The notes: generated by a model from the sequence alone, not told the origin. Shown: positions 8,786 to 18,558, numbered from the stretch's first letter. The stretch: DNA of 64,000 bases from Bradyrhizobium diazoefficiens (GCF_016599855.1 NZ_CP067041.1:2542001-2606000), one strand, 5' to 3'. Numbers and translations: made by a program.

Positions 8786-10477
8786 ATGTTCGCCACGATC
8801 TCCATCCGCGCCAAGATCATCAGTGTCGTGGCGTTCCTGCTGGTTGCGATGACCGGCATGGGCCTGCTCGCCGTCATGAAGATGCGGTCGATGAATGCCA
8901 ATACCATGGATATCACCGCGAACTGGATGCCCGGCGTACGGGTGCTCGGCGAAATTCGTGCCGCCGTCATCACTTACCGCAACGCGGTCCGCGAGCACAT
9001 GCTGGCCGAGAAGCTCGACGAGAAGATCGAGGCGGAAACGACCGCGGCGACAGTGACGGAGGCGTTGGGGAAGGCTCGCAAGCAGTACGAGCTGATGATT
9101 GCCTCGCCGGAAGAGCGCGCGCTGTACACCGAATGGTCCACGCTGTGGGCCGAATACCAGAAAGGTGCCGAAGAGGTCATGGAATTGTCACGTATGGAGG
9201 CCGGCAAGGTCCCGCACGCGTCCCATGAGCTGAACACAAAGACGGTCAACAAGATCGGCCTCAAGTCTGACGAGGTTCTGCAAAAAGATACTGATCTCAA
9301 GACCAATGGCGGCAACAAAGCCGCCCAGGATGCTTCCGACAGCTATTTCAATGCGTTCTTGCTGGTGTCGATCATTCTCGGCACGGCTGTCGTGATCGGC
9401 ATCGGCGTCGGCTTCTACCTTGTCCATGACGTCTCCAGCGGCATCAACTCGATCGTCAAGCCGATGCAGGCACTCGGCGGGGGCGATCTGAGCGCCGAGG
9501 TTCCCCATCGCGGTGAAAAGACCGAGATCGGCGCGATGGCCGACGTGCTCCAGGTCTTCAAGGAGGCATTGATCGCCAAGAAGGCCGCCGACGAGGCTGC
9601 GGCCGCGGATGCCGAAGCCAAGATCGAGCGCGGCCGTCGGGTCGACAGCATCACCCGCGAATTCGAAACCATGATCGGCGAGATCGTCCAGACCGTGTCG
9701 TCGGCCTCGACCCAGCTTGAGGCCTCCGCCTCGACGCTGACCTCGACCGCCGACCGCTCCCAGAGGCTGGCGACCACGGTTGCGGGAGCTTCGGAGGAAG
9801 CCTCGACCAATGTCCAGTCGGTGGCCTCGGCCACCGAGGAGATGGCTTCGTCGGTCGGCGAGATCAGCCGTCAAGTGCAGGAATCGGCCCGGATGGCGGG
9901 CGATGCCGTCGGCCAGGCCCGTGCCACCACCGAGCGCGTCAGCGAACTCTCCAAGGCGGCCTCGCGCATCGGTGACGTCGTCGAGCTGATCAACACCATC
10001 GCCGGCCAGACCAACCTCTTGGCGCTCAACGCGACCATCGAGGCGGCGCGCGCTGGCGAAGCCGGCCGCGGCTTCGCCGTGGTGGCCTCCGAGGTGAAGG
10101 CGCTGGCCGAGCAGACCGCAAAGGCGACCGGCGAGATAGGTCAGCAGATATCCGGAATTCAGGCCGCGACCAACGACTCCGTCGGCGCGATCAAGGAGAT
10201 CTCCTCGACAATCGAGCGTCTGTCCGAAATCTCCTCCGCGATCGCCGCCGCGGTGGAAGAGCAGGGCGCCGCCACGCAAGAGATTGCCCGCAATGTCCAG
10301 CAGGCGGCCCATGGCACCCAGCAGGTCTCCTCCAACATCACCGACGTGCAGCGCGGCGCGGCCGAGACCGGCACGGCCTCATCGCAGGTGCTGTCGGCAG
10401 CGCAGATGCTCTCCAATGACTCGAGCAGGCTCAAGACCGAGGTCAGCAAGTTCCTGACTAACGTGCGCGCTGCGTAG
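8786..10477 (+). CDS. methyl-accepting chemotaxis protein (4HB-HAMP-MA)
   Basis: Membrane chemoreceptor of 563 residues. It has a transmembrane helix at about residues 11-31, a periplasmic helical sensor of roughly 160 residues (four-helix-bundle MCP type), and a second helix at about 191-213. A HAMP linker and a long coiled-coil signalling domain follow, with the conserved hairpin tip [20 protein letters not shown] near residue 412. ATG 8786 gives the normal short cytoplasmic N-terminus. It lies just downstream of the tetronate genes, so it may sense a compound they degrade; that is inference from position. Confidence 0.93.
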   Translation: MFATISIRAKIISVVAFLLVAMTGMGLLAVMKMRSMNANTMDITANWMPGVRVLGEIRAAVITYRNAVREHMLAEKLDEKIEAETTAATVTEALGKARKQYELMIASPEERALYTEWSTLWAEYQKGAEEVMELSRMEAGKVPHASHELNTKTVNKIGLKSDEVLQKDTDLKTNGGNKAAQDASDSYFNAFLLVSIILGTAVVIGIGVGFYLVHDVSSGINSIVKPMQALGGGDLSAEVPHRGEKTEIGAMADVLQVFKEALIAKKAADEAAAADAEAKIERGRRVDSITREFETMIGEIVQTVSSASTQLEASASTLTSTADRSQRLATTVAGASEEASTNVQSVASATEEMASSVGEISRQVQESARMAGDAVGQARATTERVSELSKAASRIGDVVELINTIAGQTNLLALNATIEAARAGEAGRGFAVVASEVKALAEQTAKATGEIGQQISGIQAATNDSVGAIKEISSTIERLSEISSAIAAAVEEQGAATQEIARNVQQAAHGTQQVSSNITDVQRGAAETGTASSQVLSAAQMLSNDSSRLKTEVSKFLTNVRAA

Positions 10478-10545
10478 GCCAGAAGGCGATGCGGCGCTTT
10501 TCTTGCGCGGCGCCGAAGCGCTAGTACGAGAGCTGCGGGTATGGC

Positions 10546-12060
10546 TTAGGCCGCTCGCCACTCCGGCACGCCATCGACGGCCATCGTGATCTCGCCGAGT
10601 GAGCCGACCGGCGTACGGTCCATATTGAGCAAATGCGCCAGCGTCGCGCTGTCGCTCGCCGGAATGCGCGCCAGCGTGCGCCGGCCATCCGCCGTGCGCA
10701 GCATCACCACGCCGTGCTCGACATCGCCGCCACGACCGTAGAGCACCGTAAAGCTCTCGACCTTCCCGTTGCCTGAAGCTTCCGTCACGAACTCCGGCAC
10801 TGCGCGCTTGTTACGGTCGGCCTCGCCTTGCACGCTCGTCTCCTGCATTAGCGCCTCGCGCGGTGCCGCCTTCGCGACCACCAGCGCGTGGTGCTTGGTG
10901 ACGAAGCCGCCTTGGCCGTAGAGCAGGCCGAGCTTGGCGCCGTTGCGCACCCGGCGCACCATGGCGCAGGCGGCATGCGTCATGTAGGTGTTGAGCGGCG
11001 CGCCGAAGAAGGTGAGACCGCCGGTCACTGTGGGCTGCACGTCGGCGCTCAAACCCAGCGTCCGGCGCGCCATCTTGGGCACGCAGGGAAAGCAGCTATA
11101 AAGCTCGATCGCGTCGAACCTTTTGCCGTCGCCGCCGGCGAGGTCCATCGCGGCCTTCAGCACCGCATTCTGCGGATGGCTCTGGTAAAACTGGTCGCGC
11201 AAGAGATAATCGGGCGGCTCCTCGGCCGAGGCGCCGCCGAACGGGTAGACCAGCCTGTCTTCCGCGATGCCGGCCGCGCGCGCGTTGCCAAGGCTGGTGA
11301 GCAATAGCGCGCCGCCCATGTTGACGCTTGGATTGGCCACCATGAGCTTGTTGTACGGCCAGGCGATCAAGCGGTTGTCCGCGGTCGGCGTCGTGATCTC
11401 CTCCGGCGCATAGTGCCGCTTCAACCAGGCGTTCGGATTCTGCGCGGCGGCTTCCGAATAGCGCGACCACAGCGTGCCGGACTCCGCCATCGCTTCACGC
11501 GGCGTCTGGCCCCAATGCGCGGAGGAGGCCGCTTCGTAGAACGGATAGACCGTGACGGGGCGGAACACGCCGAGTTGCATGGCCAGTGGCTTCTGAAACG
11601 CCGCACCGCGCTTCGGCTCTGCGACATCGTGGGCAAATGGTGTCCATGGCAGCTTTATGCCAGCGCGCCCGGCCTTGGTCGCAGTCGACTGCGCTTCGGC
11701 GCCGCAGACCGCCGCCACGGCGCATTCGCCGCGCGCGATGCGCTTTGCAGCCTCGTGGATGTAGCGGATCGGGGTCTCGCCGCCGACTGGACCGTAATGG
11801 CAATGCGCAGGTTGGATTCCGAGGCGCCCCGCCAAAAGCTTCTCCGGATCGCGATAGCGCCAGCTCAGGAAGTTGACAACGTCGAGCGATTGCACCTCGC
11901 CGAGCAGCTTTGCACCGGCGTCAGCCTCAGCTCGCCGCAGCGCCTGTTCCAGCAGATCGAGCGGCTCGAGCCCGTCGGTGATTTCTTTCGGGCGGTCGAC
12001 GATCTCGCCGATGCCGACGATGACGGGGATGCGGTGTTCGGAGGCAGGGGAGTTGGTCAT
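10546..12060 (-). CDS. thiolase-like acetyl-CoA acetyltransferase with extra C-terminal domain
   Basis: Predicted thiolase-superfamily enzyme acting on acyl-CoA thioesters. The 504-residue protein has IPVIVGIGEIVDRP at the N-terminus and YSCFPCVPKMARR around residue 318, a cysteine motif typical of SCP-x-like thiolases. It also has GGLTFFGAPLNTYMTHA and YGQGGFVTKHHAL. The last ~85 residues form the added C-terminal domain seen in type 1 thiolase-like proteins. It is longer than classical biosynthetic thiolases (~390) and the exact substrate is unknown. It is the downstream gene of a minus-strand pair with the nitronate monooxygenase gene. Confidence 0.82.
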   Translation of the reverse strand: MTNSPASEHRIPVIVGIGEIVDRPKEITDGLEPLDLLEQALRRAEADAGAKLLGEVQSLDVVNFLSWRYRDPEKLLAGRLGIQPAHCHYGPVGGETPIRYIHEAAKRIARGECAVAAVCGAEAQSTATKAGRAGIKLPWTPFAHDVAEPKRGAAFQKPLAMQLGVFRPVTVYPFYEAASSAHWGQTPREAMAESGTLWSRYSEAAAQNPNAWLKRHYAPEEITTPTADNRLIAWPYNKLMVANPSVNMGGALLLTSLGNARAAGIAEDRLVYPFGGASAEEPPDYLLRDQFYQSHPQNAVLKAAMDLAGGDGKRFDAIELYSCFPCVPKMARRTLGLSADVQPTVTGGLTFFGAPLNTYMTHAACAMVRRVRNGAKLGLLYGQGGFVTKHHALVVAKAAPREALMQETSVQGEADRNKRAVPEFVTEASGNGKVESFTVLYGRGGDVEHGVVMLRTADGRRTLARIPASDSATLAHLLNMDRTPVGSLGEITMAVDGVPEWRAA

Positions 12061-12099
12061 TTTCTTGCTTCATGTCTCAGATCTTGGGCACGCCATCGC

Positions 12100-12222
12100 C
12101 CTTCGAGGGCCGCTGAAGAAGCGGCCACCTCAGGGTAACGGCTACGGGGACGGCGTCATCCTGAGGTGCGAGACCGGCGGCGCACTTGCGCCGCTGGGCG
12201 AGCCTCGAAGGATGGGCCGCGA
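12100..12222. repeat. intergenic repeat, family H (CATCCTGAGGTGCGAG type)
   Basis: Sits between the thiolase and nitronate monooxygenase genes. It carries CTTCGAGGGCCGCTGAAG and GGCCACCTCAGGG on the left, and CATCCTGAGGTGCGAG and GCCTCGAAGGATGGGCC on the right, so both halves contain inverted pairs (CCTCAGG/CCTGAGG, CTTCGAGG/CCTCGAAG). It is the only copy of this kind here, and its edges are approximate. Confidence 0.6.
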
Positions 12223-12244
12223 ACACTCCTCCGGCCACGAGCAA

Positions 12245-13378
12245 CTACTCCGCCAGCAGCGCATTCATGTGCTCGACGGCTTCGGCGAACTCCTCCTTGA
12301 ACTCCTGCACCACGGCGCCGGCCGATTTCACGCTGTCGATCAGGCCGACGCCCTGGCCGACGAAATAGCTGACGAGATCGCGCGCCTTGGCGTTGCCGCT
12401 CGCGGCGGCGCGATCGATCGAATCGAAGGCGTCGCGGCTGATGATGCTCTGCAGCGGCATTGGCAGCGCGCCCGGGCTTTCCGGCGCGCGGTCCCAGGCA
12501 TCGGTCCAGACCGAGCGGAGCTGCCGCGCCGGTTTTCCGGTGCGGCCCTTCGAGCGGATCGCATCGCGCGAGGACGCGGCAATCATCTTCTCGCGAAAGA
12601 TCTCGCTGGTCTCGGATTCGACTGTCGCCAGCCACACCGAACCGGTCCAGGCGCCGGCTGCGCCCATCGCCATGCAGGCCGCCATCTGCCGCCCCGTCAT
12701 GATGCCGCCAGCCGCCAGCACCGGCACGTCGCGGACCTTCTTGATCGCCTTGATCACCTCCGGCACCAGCACCAGGGTCGAGACCTCGCCGCAATGGCCG
12801 CCGGCCTCGGTGCCCTGCACCACGAGAATATCGATACCGGCTGCGACCTGGCGCAACGCGTGCTCCTTGGCGCCGACGAGGGCCGCGACCGGCACGTTGT
12901 GCTTCCTGCCCATCTCGATCATGGCCTTCGGCGGTACGCCGAGCGCATTCGCGATCAGGCGGATCGGATGATTGAAGGAGATTTCCAGCAGCTCCAGTGC
13001 CGTCTTCGCATCGAATGGCTGCGGCTGGTTATCGGCCATATCGGTTGTCGTCAGCTCGATATCGTACTTCTTCAGGAGGTCGCTGGTGTACTCGCGGTGC
13101 TCCTTCGGCACGCGCGCTTCCAGGCTCTTCCAGGTGACGTCCTTCTCGCCTGATGTGGAGATGTTTTCGGGGATCAGCACGTCGATGCCATAGGGCTTGC
13201 CGTCGACGTGATCGTCGATCCATTTCAGCTCGCGCTCGAGCGTATCGGGCGTGTGCACGGTGGCACCGAGCACGCCGAAACCGCCGGCACGGCTCACGGC
13301 CGCAACGACATCGCGACAATGGCTGAAGGCGAGCAGCGGGAACTCGATGCCCAGCATGTCGCAGATCGGCGATTTCAT
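12245..13378 (-). CDS. nitronate monooxygenase / 2-nitropropane dioxygenase-like flavoprotein
   Basis: FMN-dependent TIM-barrel enzyme of 377 residues that oxidises alkyl nitronates, or a related enoyl-reductase-like flavoprotein. Supporting motifs are MLGIEFPLLAFSHC at the N-terminus, QGTEAGGHCGEVST near residue 195, and the FMN-phosphate loop AAGGIMTGRQMAACMAMGA followed by TGSVWLAT. Start 13378 (MKSPICDMLG) follows a good GGGAGAGG ribosome site, and the upstream in-frame extension is basic and unlike the family. It precedes the thiolase gene on the same strand. Confidence 0.85.
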   Translation of the reverse strand: MKSPICDMLGIEFPLLAFSHCRDVVAAVSRAGGFGVLGATVHTPDTLERELKWIDDHVDGKPYGIDVLIPENISTSGEKDVTWKSLEARVPKEHREYTSDLLKKYDIELTTTDMADNQPQPFDAKTALELLEISFNHPIRLIANALGVPPKAMIEMGRKHNVPVAALVGAKEHALRQVAAGIDILVVQGTEAGGHCGEVSTLVLVPEVIKAIKKVRDVPVLAAGGIMTGRQMAACMAMGAAGAWTGSVWLATVESETSEIFREKMIAASSRDAIRSKGRTGKPARQLRSVWTDAWDRAPESPGALPMPLQSIISRDAFDSIDRAAASGNAKARDLVSYFVGQGVGLIDSVKSAGAVVQEFKEEFAEAVEHMNALLAE

Positions 13379-13716
13379 GGTCCTCTCCCGGCGGCGTTTG
13401 CGTTGCTCTTCTTGTTTTGCCTTGCGAGGGCGGTTCGACGCTGGCCCATCGTTGCCGGTGATGCCACGCCGGATTCGGCTGCGCATCTTGCGCGCAGGCG
13501 TTGCGTCGTGGACGAACCATTCCGCTCATAAAATAAAACGGGACCGTCGACAGACGTCGCCAAGTGCGGCCGGATCATCAGCGGCGCAGGCTGGTCGCAG
13601 GTCAGACTGCATGACGGCGGGCTGAGGCCCGCGCTGGACGCAGGGCCGGCGGGGCTTGCTATCGGCCGTTCGCCGGCTAATTAATGCATACGCATCTTTC
13701 TGCCGGAGCCCTTCGC
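13379..13716. other. divergent intergenic region, no gene seen
   Basis: The 338 bases between the divergent nitronate monooxygenase and yghU genes hold no reading frame that looks like a gene on either strand. There is an A-rich patch (CATAAAATAAAACGG, about 13529-13543) and a TAATTAATGCAT stretch just upstream of yghU that could be promoter elements. I could not assign boxes with confidence. Confidence 0.5.
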
Positions 13717-14598
13717 ATGACCGACGCCCCCGCCTACGTGCCGCCCAAAGTCTGGACCTGGAATAAGGAGAACGGCGGCCAGTTCGCCAGCATCAACCGG
13801 CCGATCGCCGGCCCCACCCACGACAAGGAGCTGCCGGTCGGCAAGCATCCGTTCCAGCTCTACTCGTTGGCGACGCCGAACGGGGTGAAGGTCACGGTGA
13901 TGCTGGAAGAGCTGCTAGCGCTCGGTCACAAAGGTGCCGAATACGATGCCTGGCTGATCAAGATCGGTAATGGCGAGCAGTTCGGCAGCGGTTTTGTCGA
14001 GATCAATCCGAACTCGAAAATCCCGGCGCTGATGGATCGCTCGGGTCCGGAGCCGATCCGGGTGTTCGAGTCCGGCTCGATCCTGCTCTACCTCGCCGAA
14101 AAATTCGGCGCTTTCCTGCCCAGGGACATCAAGGCCCGCACCGAAGCGATATCCTGGCTGTTCTGGCAGATGGGCAGTGCGCCCTATCTGGGCGGCGGCT
14201 TCGGCCACTTCTATGCCTATGCGCCGTTCAAGATCGAATACGCCATTGACCGCTTCGCAATGGAGGTCAAGCGCCAGCTCGACGTGCTCGACCGGCGGCT
14301 TGCGGACAACGAATATCTCGCGGGCAAAGAGTACACCATTGCCGACATGGCCGTGTGGCCCTGGTACGGCGCGCTCGCCAAGGGGCTGGTCTATGGCGCC
14401 GGCGAATTTCTGTCGGTGCAGGACTACAAGAATGTGCAGCGCTGGACCGACGAGATCGCCAAGCGCCCCGCCGTCAAGCGCGGCCGGATGGTCAACCGCG
14501 TCTCCGGCGATCCCGCCAGCCAGCTCCACGAGCGCCATGACGCCAGCGATTTCGAGACCAGGACGCAGGACAAGATCGGCGAGCCGGCTGCGTCATAG
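13717..14598 (+). CDS. yghU: glutathione S-transferase, YghU-type disulfide-bond oxidoreductase
   Basis: Glutathione-dependent disulfide reductase of the Nu class. The 293-residue length matches YghU (about 290). Characteristic parts are the N-terminal extension with WTWNKENGGQFASINRP, then HPFQLYSLATPNGVKVTVML and the NSKIPAL loop of the thioredoxin-fold domain (residues ~46-130), then an all-helical domain with YTIADMAVWPWYG. Start 13717 was chosen over ATG 13684 because homologues begin close to the VWTWNKEN region. It is monocistronic, followed by a family G repeat. Confidence 0.88.
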   Translation: MTDAPAYVPPKVWTWNKENGGQFASINRPIAGPTHDKELPVGKHPFQLYSLATPNGVKVTVMLEELLALGHKGAEYDAWLIKIGNGEQFGSGFVEINPNSKIPALMDRSGPEPIRVFESGSILLYLAEKFGAFLPRDIKARTEAISWLFWQMGSAPYLGGGFGHFYAYAPFKIEYAIDRFAMEVKRQLDVLDRRLADNEYLAGKEYTIADMAVWPWYGALAKGLVYGAGEFLSVQDYKNVQRWTDEIAKRPAVKRGRMVNRVSGDPASQLHERHDASDFETRTQDKIGEPAAS

Positions 14599-14599
14599 C

Positions 14600-14750
14600 C
14601 CTCTTCCTTCGCCTCTCCCCGCGTGCGGGGAGAGGCCGGATCGCCGCAGGCGAGCCGGGTGAGGGGGAGCCTCCGCGAGTCCAGTTCTCACCGTCCTCGC
14701 GGAGGCTCCCCCTCATCCCGACCTTCTCCCCGCAAGCGGGGAGAAGGAGA
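14600..14750. repeat. intergenic palindromic repeat, family G (CTCCCCGCNNGCGGGGAG type)
   Basis: Composite element between convergent yghU and the acyl-CoA dehydrogenase gene. Two similar hairpins, CTCTCCCCGCGTGCGGGGAGAG and TTCTCCCCGCAAGCGGGGAGAA, flank a larger inverted pair GGGGGAGCCTCCGCGAG / CTCGCGGAGGCTCCCCC. It could also serve as a bidirectional terminator. Confidence 0.8.
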
Positions 14751-14759
14751 AAAAAAGGC

Positions 14760-16037
14760 CTATGCCATGCTCAGCTCGTGGCGGCCGACCACCATCCAGT
14801 GCACCTCGTCCGGACCGTCGGCAAAGCGCAGATGGCGGACGTCCTGGTACATCTCGGCGAGCGGGGTCCAGTGCGAGATGCCGGTGGCGCCGTGCATCTG
14901 GATCGCCTGATCGATGATCTTGCAGGCGCGCTCGGGCACCATGGCCTTGACCATGGAGACCCAGACGCGGGCTTCCTTGTTGCCGAGCACGTCCATCGCC
15001 TTTGCCGCCTTCAGCACCATCAGCCGCATCGCCTCGATCTCGCAGCGCGCCTGCGCGATGATCTGCATGTTGCCGCCGAGATGCGCGATCTTCTTGCCGA
15101 AGGCTTCGCGGGTGAGGCCGCGCTGCACCATCAGATCGAGCGCCTTCTCGGCCTTACCGATGGTGCGCATGCAGTGATGGATGCGGCCCGGCCCAAGGCG
15201 GAGCTGGGAGATCTCGAAGCCGCGGCCTTCACCGAGCAGCATGTTCTCCTTGGGCACGCGGACATTGTTGAAGCGCATGTGCATGTGGCCGCGCGGCGCA
15301 TGGTCCTGGCCGAACACGTACATCGGGCCGAGCACCTCGACGCCGGGCGTGTCGCGCGGCACCAGGATCTGCGACTGCTGCTTGCTCGGCGCCGCATCCG
15401 GATTGGTCTTCACCATCACGATGAGGATCTTGCAGCGGGGATCGCCGAGGCCTGAAATGTAGTACTTCTCGCCGTTGATGACCCATTCGTCGCCGACGAG
15501 CTTTGCGGTGGTCGAGATGTTCTTGGCGTCGGAGGAGGCAACGTTCGGCTCGGTCATGACATAGGCCGAGCGGATCTCGCCGTTGAGCAGCGGCTTCAGC
15601 CACTTCTCCTTCTGCTCCTTGGTGCCGACGCGCTCCAACACCTCCATGTTGCCGGTGTCAGGCGCCGAGCAGTTCATGGTCTCGGACGCCAGCGGGCTCT
15701 TGCCGAGCTCCGAGGCGATATAGGCGTAGTCGAGGTTCTTCAGGCCTCGGCCGGTTTCGTCATCGGGCAGGAAGAAATTCCAGAGGCCTTCCTTCTTCGC
15801 CTTGTTCTTGGCGATTTCGAGAACCTCGAGCTGCTTCGGCGTAAAACTCCAGCGATCCTCCTTGCCTTCACCCGCCTTGGCGAATTCGATCGACATCGGC
15901 TCGACGGTCTCGCGGATGAATTTCCTGACGTGATCGTAGAGCGGCCGGACCTGGTCCGACATCCTGAGGTCGTTGAGCTCGTCGCCGGGATTGAGCGTGT
16001 AGTTGGTGGTGCGGGGTATGTAGGTCTGCTTTGTCAT
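14760..16037 (-). CDS. acyl-CoA dehydrogenase family protein
   Basis: FAD-dependent alpha,beta-dehydrogenation of an acyl-CoA. The 425-residue protein has AYVMTEPNVASSDAKN and EKYYISGLGDPRCK in the middle beta domain, and MHMRFNNVRVPKENMLLGEG before the C-terminal helical domain. It ends with QMHGATGISHWTPL and RFADGPDEVHWMVVGR, typical of the ACAD10/11-like group. Start 16037 (MTKQTYIPR) has a strong GGGAGG site. The likely catalytic acid lies in the EVHW context at the C-terminus. The precise acyl chain is unknown. Confidence 0.88.
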   Translation of the reverse strand: MTKQTYIPRTTNYTLNPGDELNDLRMSDQVRPLYDHVRKFIRETVEPMSIEFAKAGEGKEDRWSFTPKQLEVLEIAKNKAKKEGLWNFFLPDDETGRGLKNLDYAYIASELGKSPLASETMNCSAPDTGNMEVLERVGTKEQKEKWLKPLLNGEIRSAYVMTEPNVASSDAKNISTTAKLVGDEWVINGEKYYISGLGDPRCKILIVMVKTNPDAAPSKQQSQILVPRDTPGVEVLGPMYVFGQDHAPRGHMHMRFNNVRVPKENMLLGEGRGFEISQLRLGPGRIHHCMRTIGKAEKALDLMVQRGLTREAFGKKIAHLGGNMQIIAQARCEIEAMRLMVLKAAKAMDVLGNKEARVWVSMVKAMVPERACKIIDQAIQMHGATGISHWTPLAEMYQDVRHLRFADGPDEVHWMVVGRHELSMA

Positions 16038-16210
16038 TGTTCCTCCCGGGGTCGCTGAGACGATGTTGGGCGGAAGAATAGTCGCAGCGCCGCCAAAGCG
16101 CGAGCGCGTATTTTCTCGTGCAAGCCATGCCATGCGATGGAATTTCGCGAGGGCGTTTGAAATGTTGTTTGAACGGCAGTGATGTGGCAGGCGCGGGCTG
16201 CACTCTCCAT

Positions 16211-16312
16211 TGTCATCGCCCGGCTTGACCGGGCGATCCAGTACTCCGTGACGTCTGTGACTCACCGAGAAGCCGCGGCGTACTGGATTCCCCGCCTTCG
16301 CGGGGAATGACA
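16211..16312. repeat. intergenic palindromic repeat, family B
   Basis: Second copy of the element at 4783-4883. It opens with TGTCATCGCCCGGCTTGACC and GGGCGATCCAGTA, and ends CGTACTGGATTCCCCGCC, GCGGGGAATGACA. It lies between the glyoxalase-like gene and the acyl-CoA dehydrogenase, just after the former's stop in transcript order. Confidence 0.8.
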
Positions 16313-16325
16313 CCGTCGTGAACAC

Positions 16326-16706
16326 TCAGTTCGGCATGCGATGCGTCGCACAGATCTTGTTGCCGTCGAGATCGCGCAGATATGCGATATAGAGCTTGTT
16401 CCCCGCGCCCTCGCGGATGCCGGGCGGATTCTCGATCGGCGTTCCGCCAGCCGCGATGCCAGCGGCGTGCCACTTGTCGACCTGCTCCGGCGAATTGGCC
16501 GCAAAGCCGATGGTGCCGCCATTCGCACACGTCGCCGGTTCGCCGTTGATCGGCTTCGACACCGAGAACACGCCGGTCTTGGTGATATAGAAGATGCGGT
16601 TGCCGTCGAGCCGCGCGGGCCGGACTTCCAGCGTGCCGAGCAGCGTGTCGTAGAACGCCTTGGCCTTGTCGAGGTCGTTGGTGCCGATCATGATGTGTGA
16701 GAACAT
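16326..16706 (-). CDS. VOC (glyoxalase/bleomycin-resistance) family protein
   Basis: Small 126-residue protein with one pair of VOC beta-alpha-beta repeats. It begins MFSHIMIGTNDLDKAKAFYD and ends with YLRDLDGNKICATHR, the usual glyoxalase-fold ends. The metal-ligand pattern is consistent with a single-domain lyase, dioxygenase or binding protein, but the reaction cannot be given. Start 16706 removes an upstream extension that overlaps a family F repeat. It is preceded by that repeat and followed by a family B repeat. Confidence 0.75.
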   Translation of the reverse strand: MFSHIMIGTNDLDKAKAFYDTLLGTLEVRPARLDGNRIFYITKTGVFSVSKPINGEPATCANGGTIGFAANSPEQVDKWHAAGIAAGGTPIENPPGIREGAGNKLYIAYLRDLDGNKICATHRMPN

Positions 16707-16746
16707 TTTGCCCTGTCCCTTTTGCGCTTTCAAATTCAGAAACCGT

Positions 16747-16824
16747 GGATGGGCAAAGCGCAGCGTGCCCAACGAAAATGGAATTGGTGGGCACGCCGCA
16801 AGTGCGGCTTTGCCCACCCTACGA
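16747..16824. repeat. intergenic palindromic repeat, family F (GGGCAAAGCG...CTTTGCCCACCCTACG type)
   Basis: Inverted repeat with GATGGGCAAAGCGCAGCG and TGCCCAAC on the left, and GGTGGGCACGCCG and GGCTTTGCCCACCCTACG on the right. The other copy is at 22334-22427. It lies between the broken SDR gene and the VOC gene. Confidence 0.8.
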
Positions 16825-16827
16825 AAA

Positions 16828-17606
16828 TCAAAATGCGGTATAGCCGCCGTCGATCACGAACGTATCGGCGGTGTGATAAGAGGAGGCCGTGCTCATCAGA
16901 TACACCGCGATGCCGCCGAAATCGCTGGCCTCGCCGAAACGCCGCACCGGAATCCGCGGCATCACGTTGGCGACGAACTTTTCGTTGGCCATGATGCCCG
17001 CGGTCATGTCGCTCTTGATCCAGCCGGGCAGGATCGCGTTCGCAGTGACGCCGTGGCGCGCCAGCTCGACGCCGAGCGCGCGCACCAGTGCGTTGATGGC
17101 GGCTTTGGTTGCGGCATAATGCTCGTTGCGCGCGGTGCCGAAGATCGAGGCGAGGCTCGAGGTCGCGACCAGCCGGCCGAAGGGATCGCCGGCATTGGCG
17201 CGGTCGGTCATGTGTTTTGCCGAGCCTGGAAGGCGTGGAACACGCCGTCGAGATTGGTCGCAAACATCGCGCGCCATTCTTCCTCGGTGCGCTCGATGAA
17301 GGAACGCCGGCCACCACCGCCGATGCCCGCATTGGCAAAGCAGCCGTCGACCCGGCCGAAGGTGCCGAGCGTCGCTTTCATCGCGGCATTGACAGAAGCG
17401 GGATCGGTGACGTCGCAAACGCGGGTGTCGGCCTTGCCTGATAGTCCCGCCAAGCTCGCGGCAGCAGCCTTGTTCTTGTCAGCATTGCGGCCCCAGATCG
17501 AGACGTTGCAGCCCTGGCCGGCCAGCGCCTGCGCGATGCCAAGCCCGATACCGCCGTTGCCGCCGGTGATCACGGCGACGCGGCCGGTGAGGTCGAAAAG
17601 ATTCAT
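16828..17606 (-). pseudogene. short-chain dehydrogenase/reductase, broken by a frameshift
   Basis: Two overlapping minus-strand frames together make one complete classical SDR of about 258 residues. The N-terminal part (17606 down to about 17220) has the NAD-binding TGGNGGIGLG and the CFANAGIGGGG motif. It then runs into QARQNT and a stop at 17208. The C-terminal part continues in another frame with LVATSSLASIFG, the catalytic HYAATKAAI (YxxxK) and a normal end FVIDGGYTAF. Adding one G near 17220-17224 restores GCT GCG GCA AAA and a continuous protein. Both halves keep all conserved residues, so the lesion is very recent or a sequencing error. Confidence 0.8.
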
Positions 17607-17769
17607 GGCGCGTTTCCTGTTTTGGTATGCGGCGCATCAGCCGCTGCGCGCAAGATTGCTTGCTATGCTCTGATCACCATGGACAAGACCGCGCCAAAAA
17701 TCAAATATGCGCCCCGGCAAAACGAATTCCGGTCTGCGAAACATCGCGGCCGCAACGCACGAGGAAACC

Positions 17770-18558
17770 ATGCAGTTCAAACACGTCACGCTCGATTTCG
17801 ATGGTTCGGTCGCGATCCTCAGGCTCGACCATCAGGAGGTGATGAACGCGGTCTCCGTAGACATGTTGGGCGGCCTCGCCGAGGCGCTCGACGCGATCGA
17901 GGAGAAGAGGGACGAGGTGCGCTGCGTCGTGCTGACCGGCGCGGGCCGCGCGTTCTGCACCGGCGCGAATCTGCAAGGGCGCAACGACCAGTCGAAGAAG
18001 ACCAAGGCCGGCCTGACGCTCGAGACCGGCTTTCATCCCTTCCTGCGCCGCATCCGCAACCTGCACTGTCCCATCGTCACCGCGGTCAACGGCCCGGCGG
18101 CCGGCGCCGGCATGAGCTTCGCGCTGCTTGGCGACATGATTTTATGCGCGCGGTCCTCCTACTTCCTGCAGGCTTTCCGGCGCATCGGCCTGGTGCCGGA
18201 TTGCGGTTCGACCTGGCTGCTGCCGCGCCTGATCGGCAAGGCGCGTTCGGTTGAATTGTCGCTGATGGGCGAACGGCTGCCGGCCGAGAAGGCGCTGGAA
18301 TGGGGCCTCGTCAACCGCGTCTATGACGACGGCGTGCTGATGGAGGAAGCGATGAAGCTCGCGCGCGATCTCGCGAGCGGCCCGACGATCGCACTGTCGC
18401 TGATCCGCAAGCTCTATTGGGATAGTCCGGAAAATTCCTTCGAGGATCAGCTCAATCTCGAATTCCAATGCCAGCTGCGCGCCGGCGACACCCAGGATTT
18501 TCGCGAGGGCGTCGGCGCGTTCCTGGAGAAGCGGCCCGCGCAGTTCAAAGGCAAATGA
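17770..18558 (+). CDS. enoyl-CoA hydratase/isomerase family protein
   Basis: Crotonase-fold enzyme of 262 residues, presumably hydrating enoyl-CoA. It shows CVVLTGAGRAFCTGANLQG (oxyanion-hole segment) and NGPAAGAGMSFALLGDMILC (second oxyanion strand), with a glutamate-poor GLVPDCGSTWLLPRLIG segment like PaaG/PaaF-type hydratases. Start ATG 17770 has GAGGA upstream. Its stop overlaps the next ATG (ATGA), so it is translationally coupled to the phosphotransferase. The substrate is uncertain. Confidence 0.87.
   Translation: MQFKHVTLDFDGSVAILRLDHQEVMNAVSVDMLGGLAEALDAIEEKRDEVRCVVLTGAGRAFCTGANLQGRNDQSKKTKAGLTLETGFHPFLRRIRNLHCPIVTAVNGPAAGAGMSFALLGDMILCARSSYFLQAFRRIGLVPDCGSTWLLPRLIGKARSVELSLMGERLPAEKALEWGLVNRVYDDGVLMEEAMKLARDLASGPTIALSLIRKLYWDSPENSFEDQLNLEFQCQLRAGDTQDFREGVGAFLEKRPAQFKGK

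Noticed and set aside
13208..13625. Plus-strand frames in the gap upstream of yghU
   Set aside because: Their translations are Arg/Ala/Ser-rich without motifs and run antisense to the nitronate monooxygenase gene.
14600..14750. Paired hairpins considered as an insertion-sequence or MITE end pair
   Set aside because: There is no transposase and no clear target-site duplication, so the element is listed only as a repeat.
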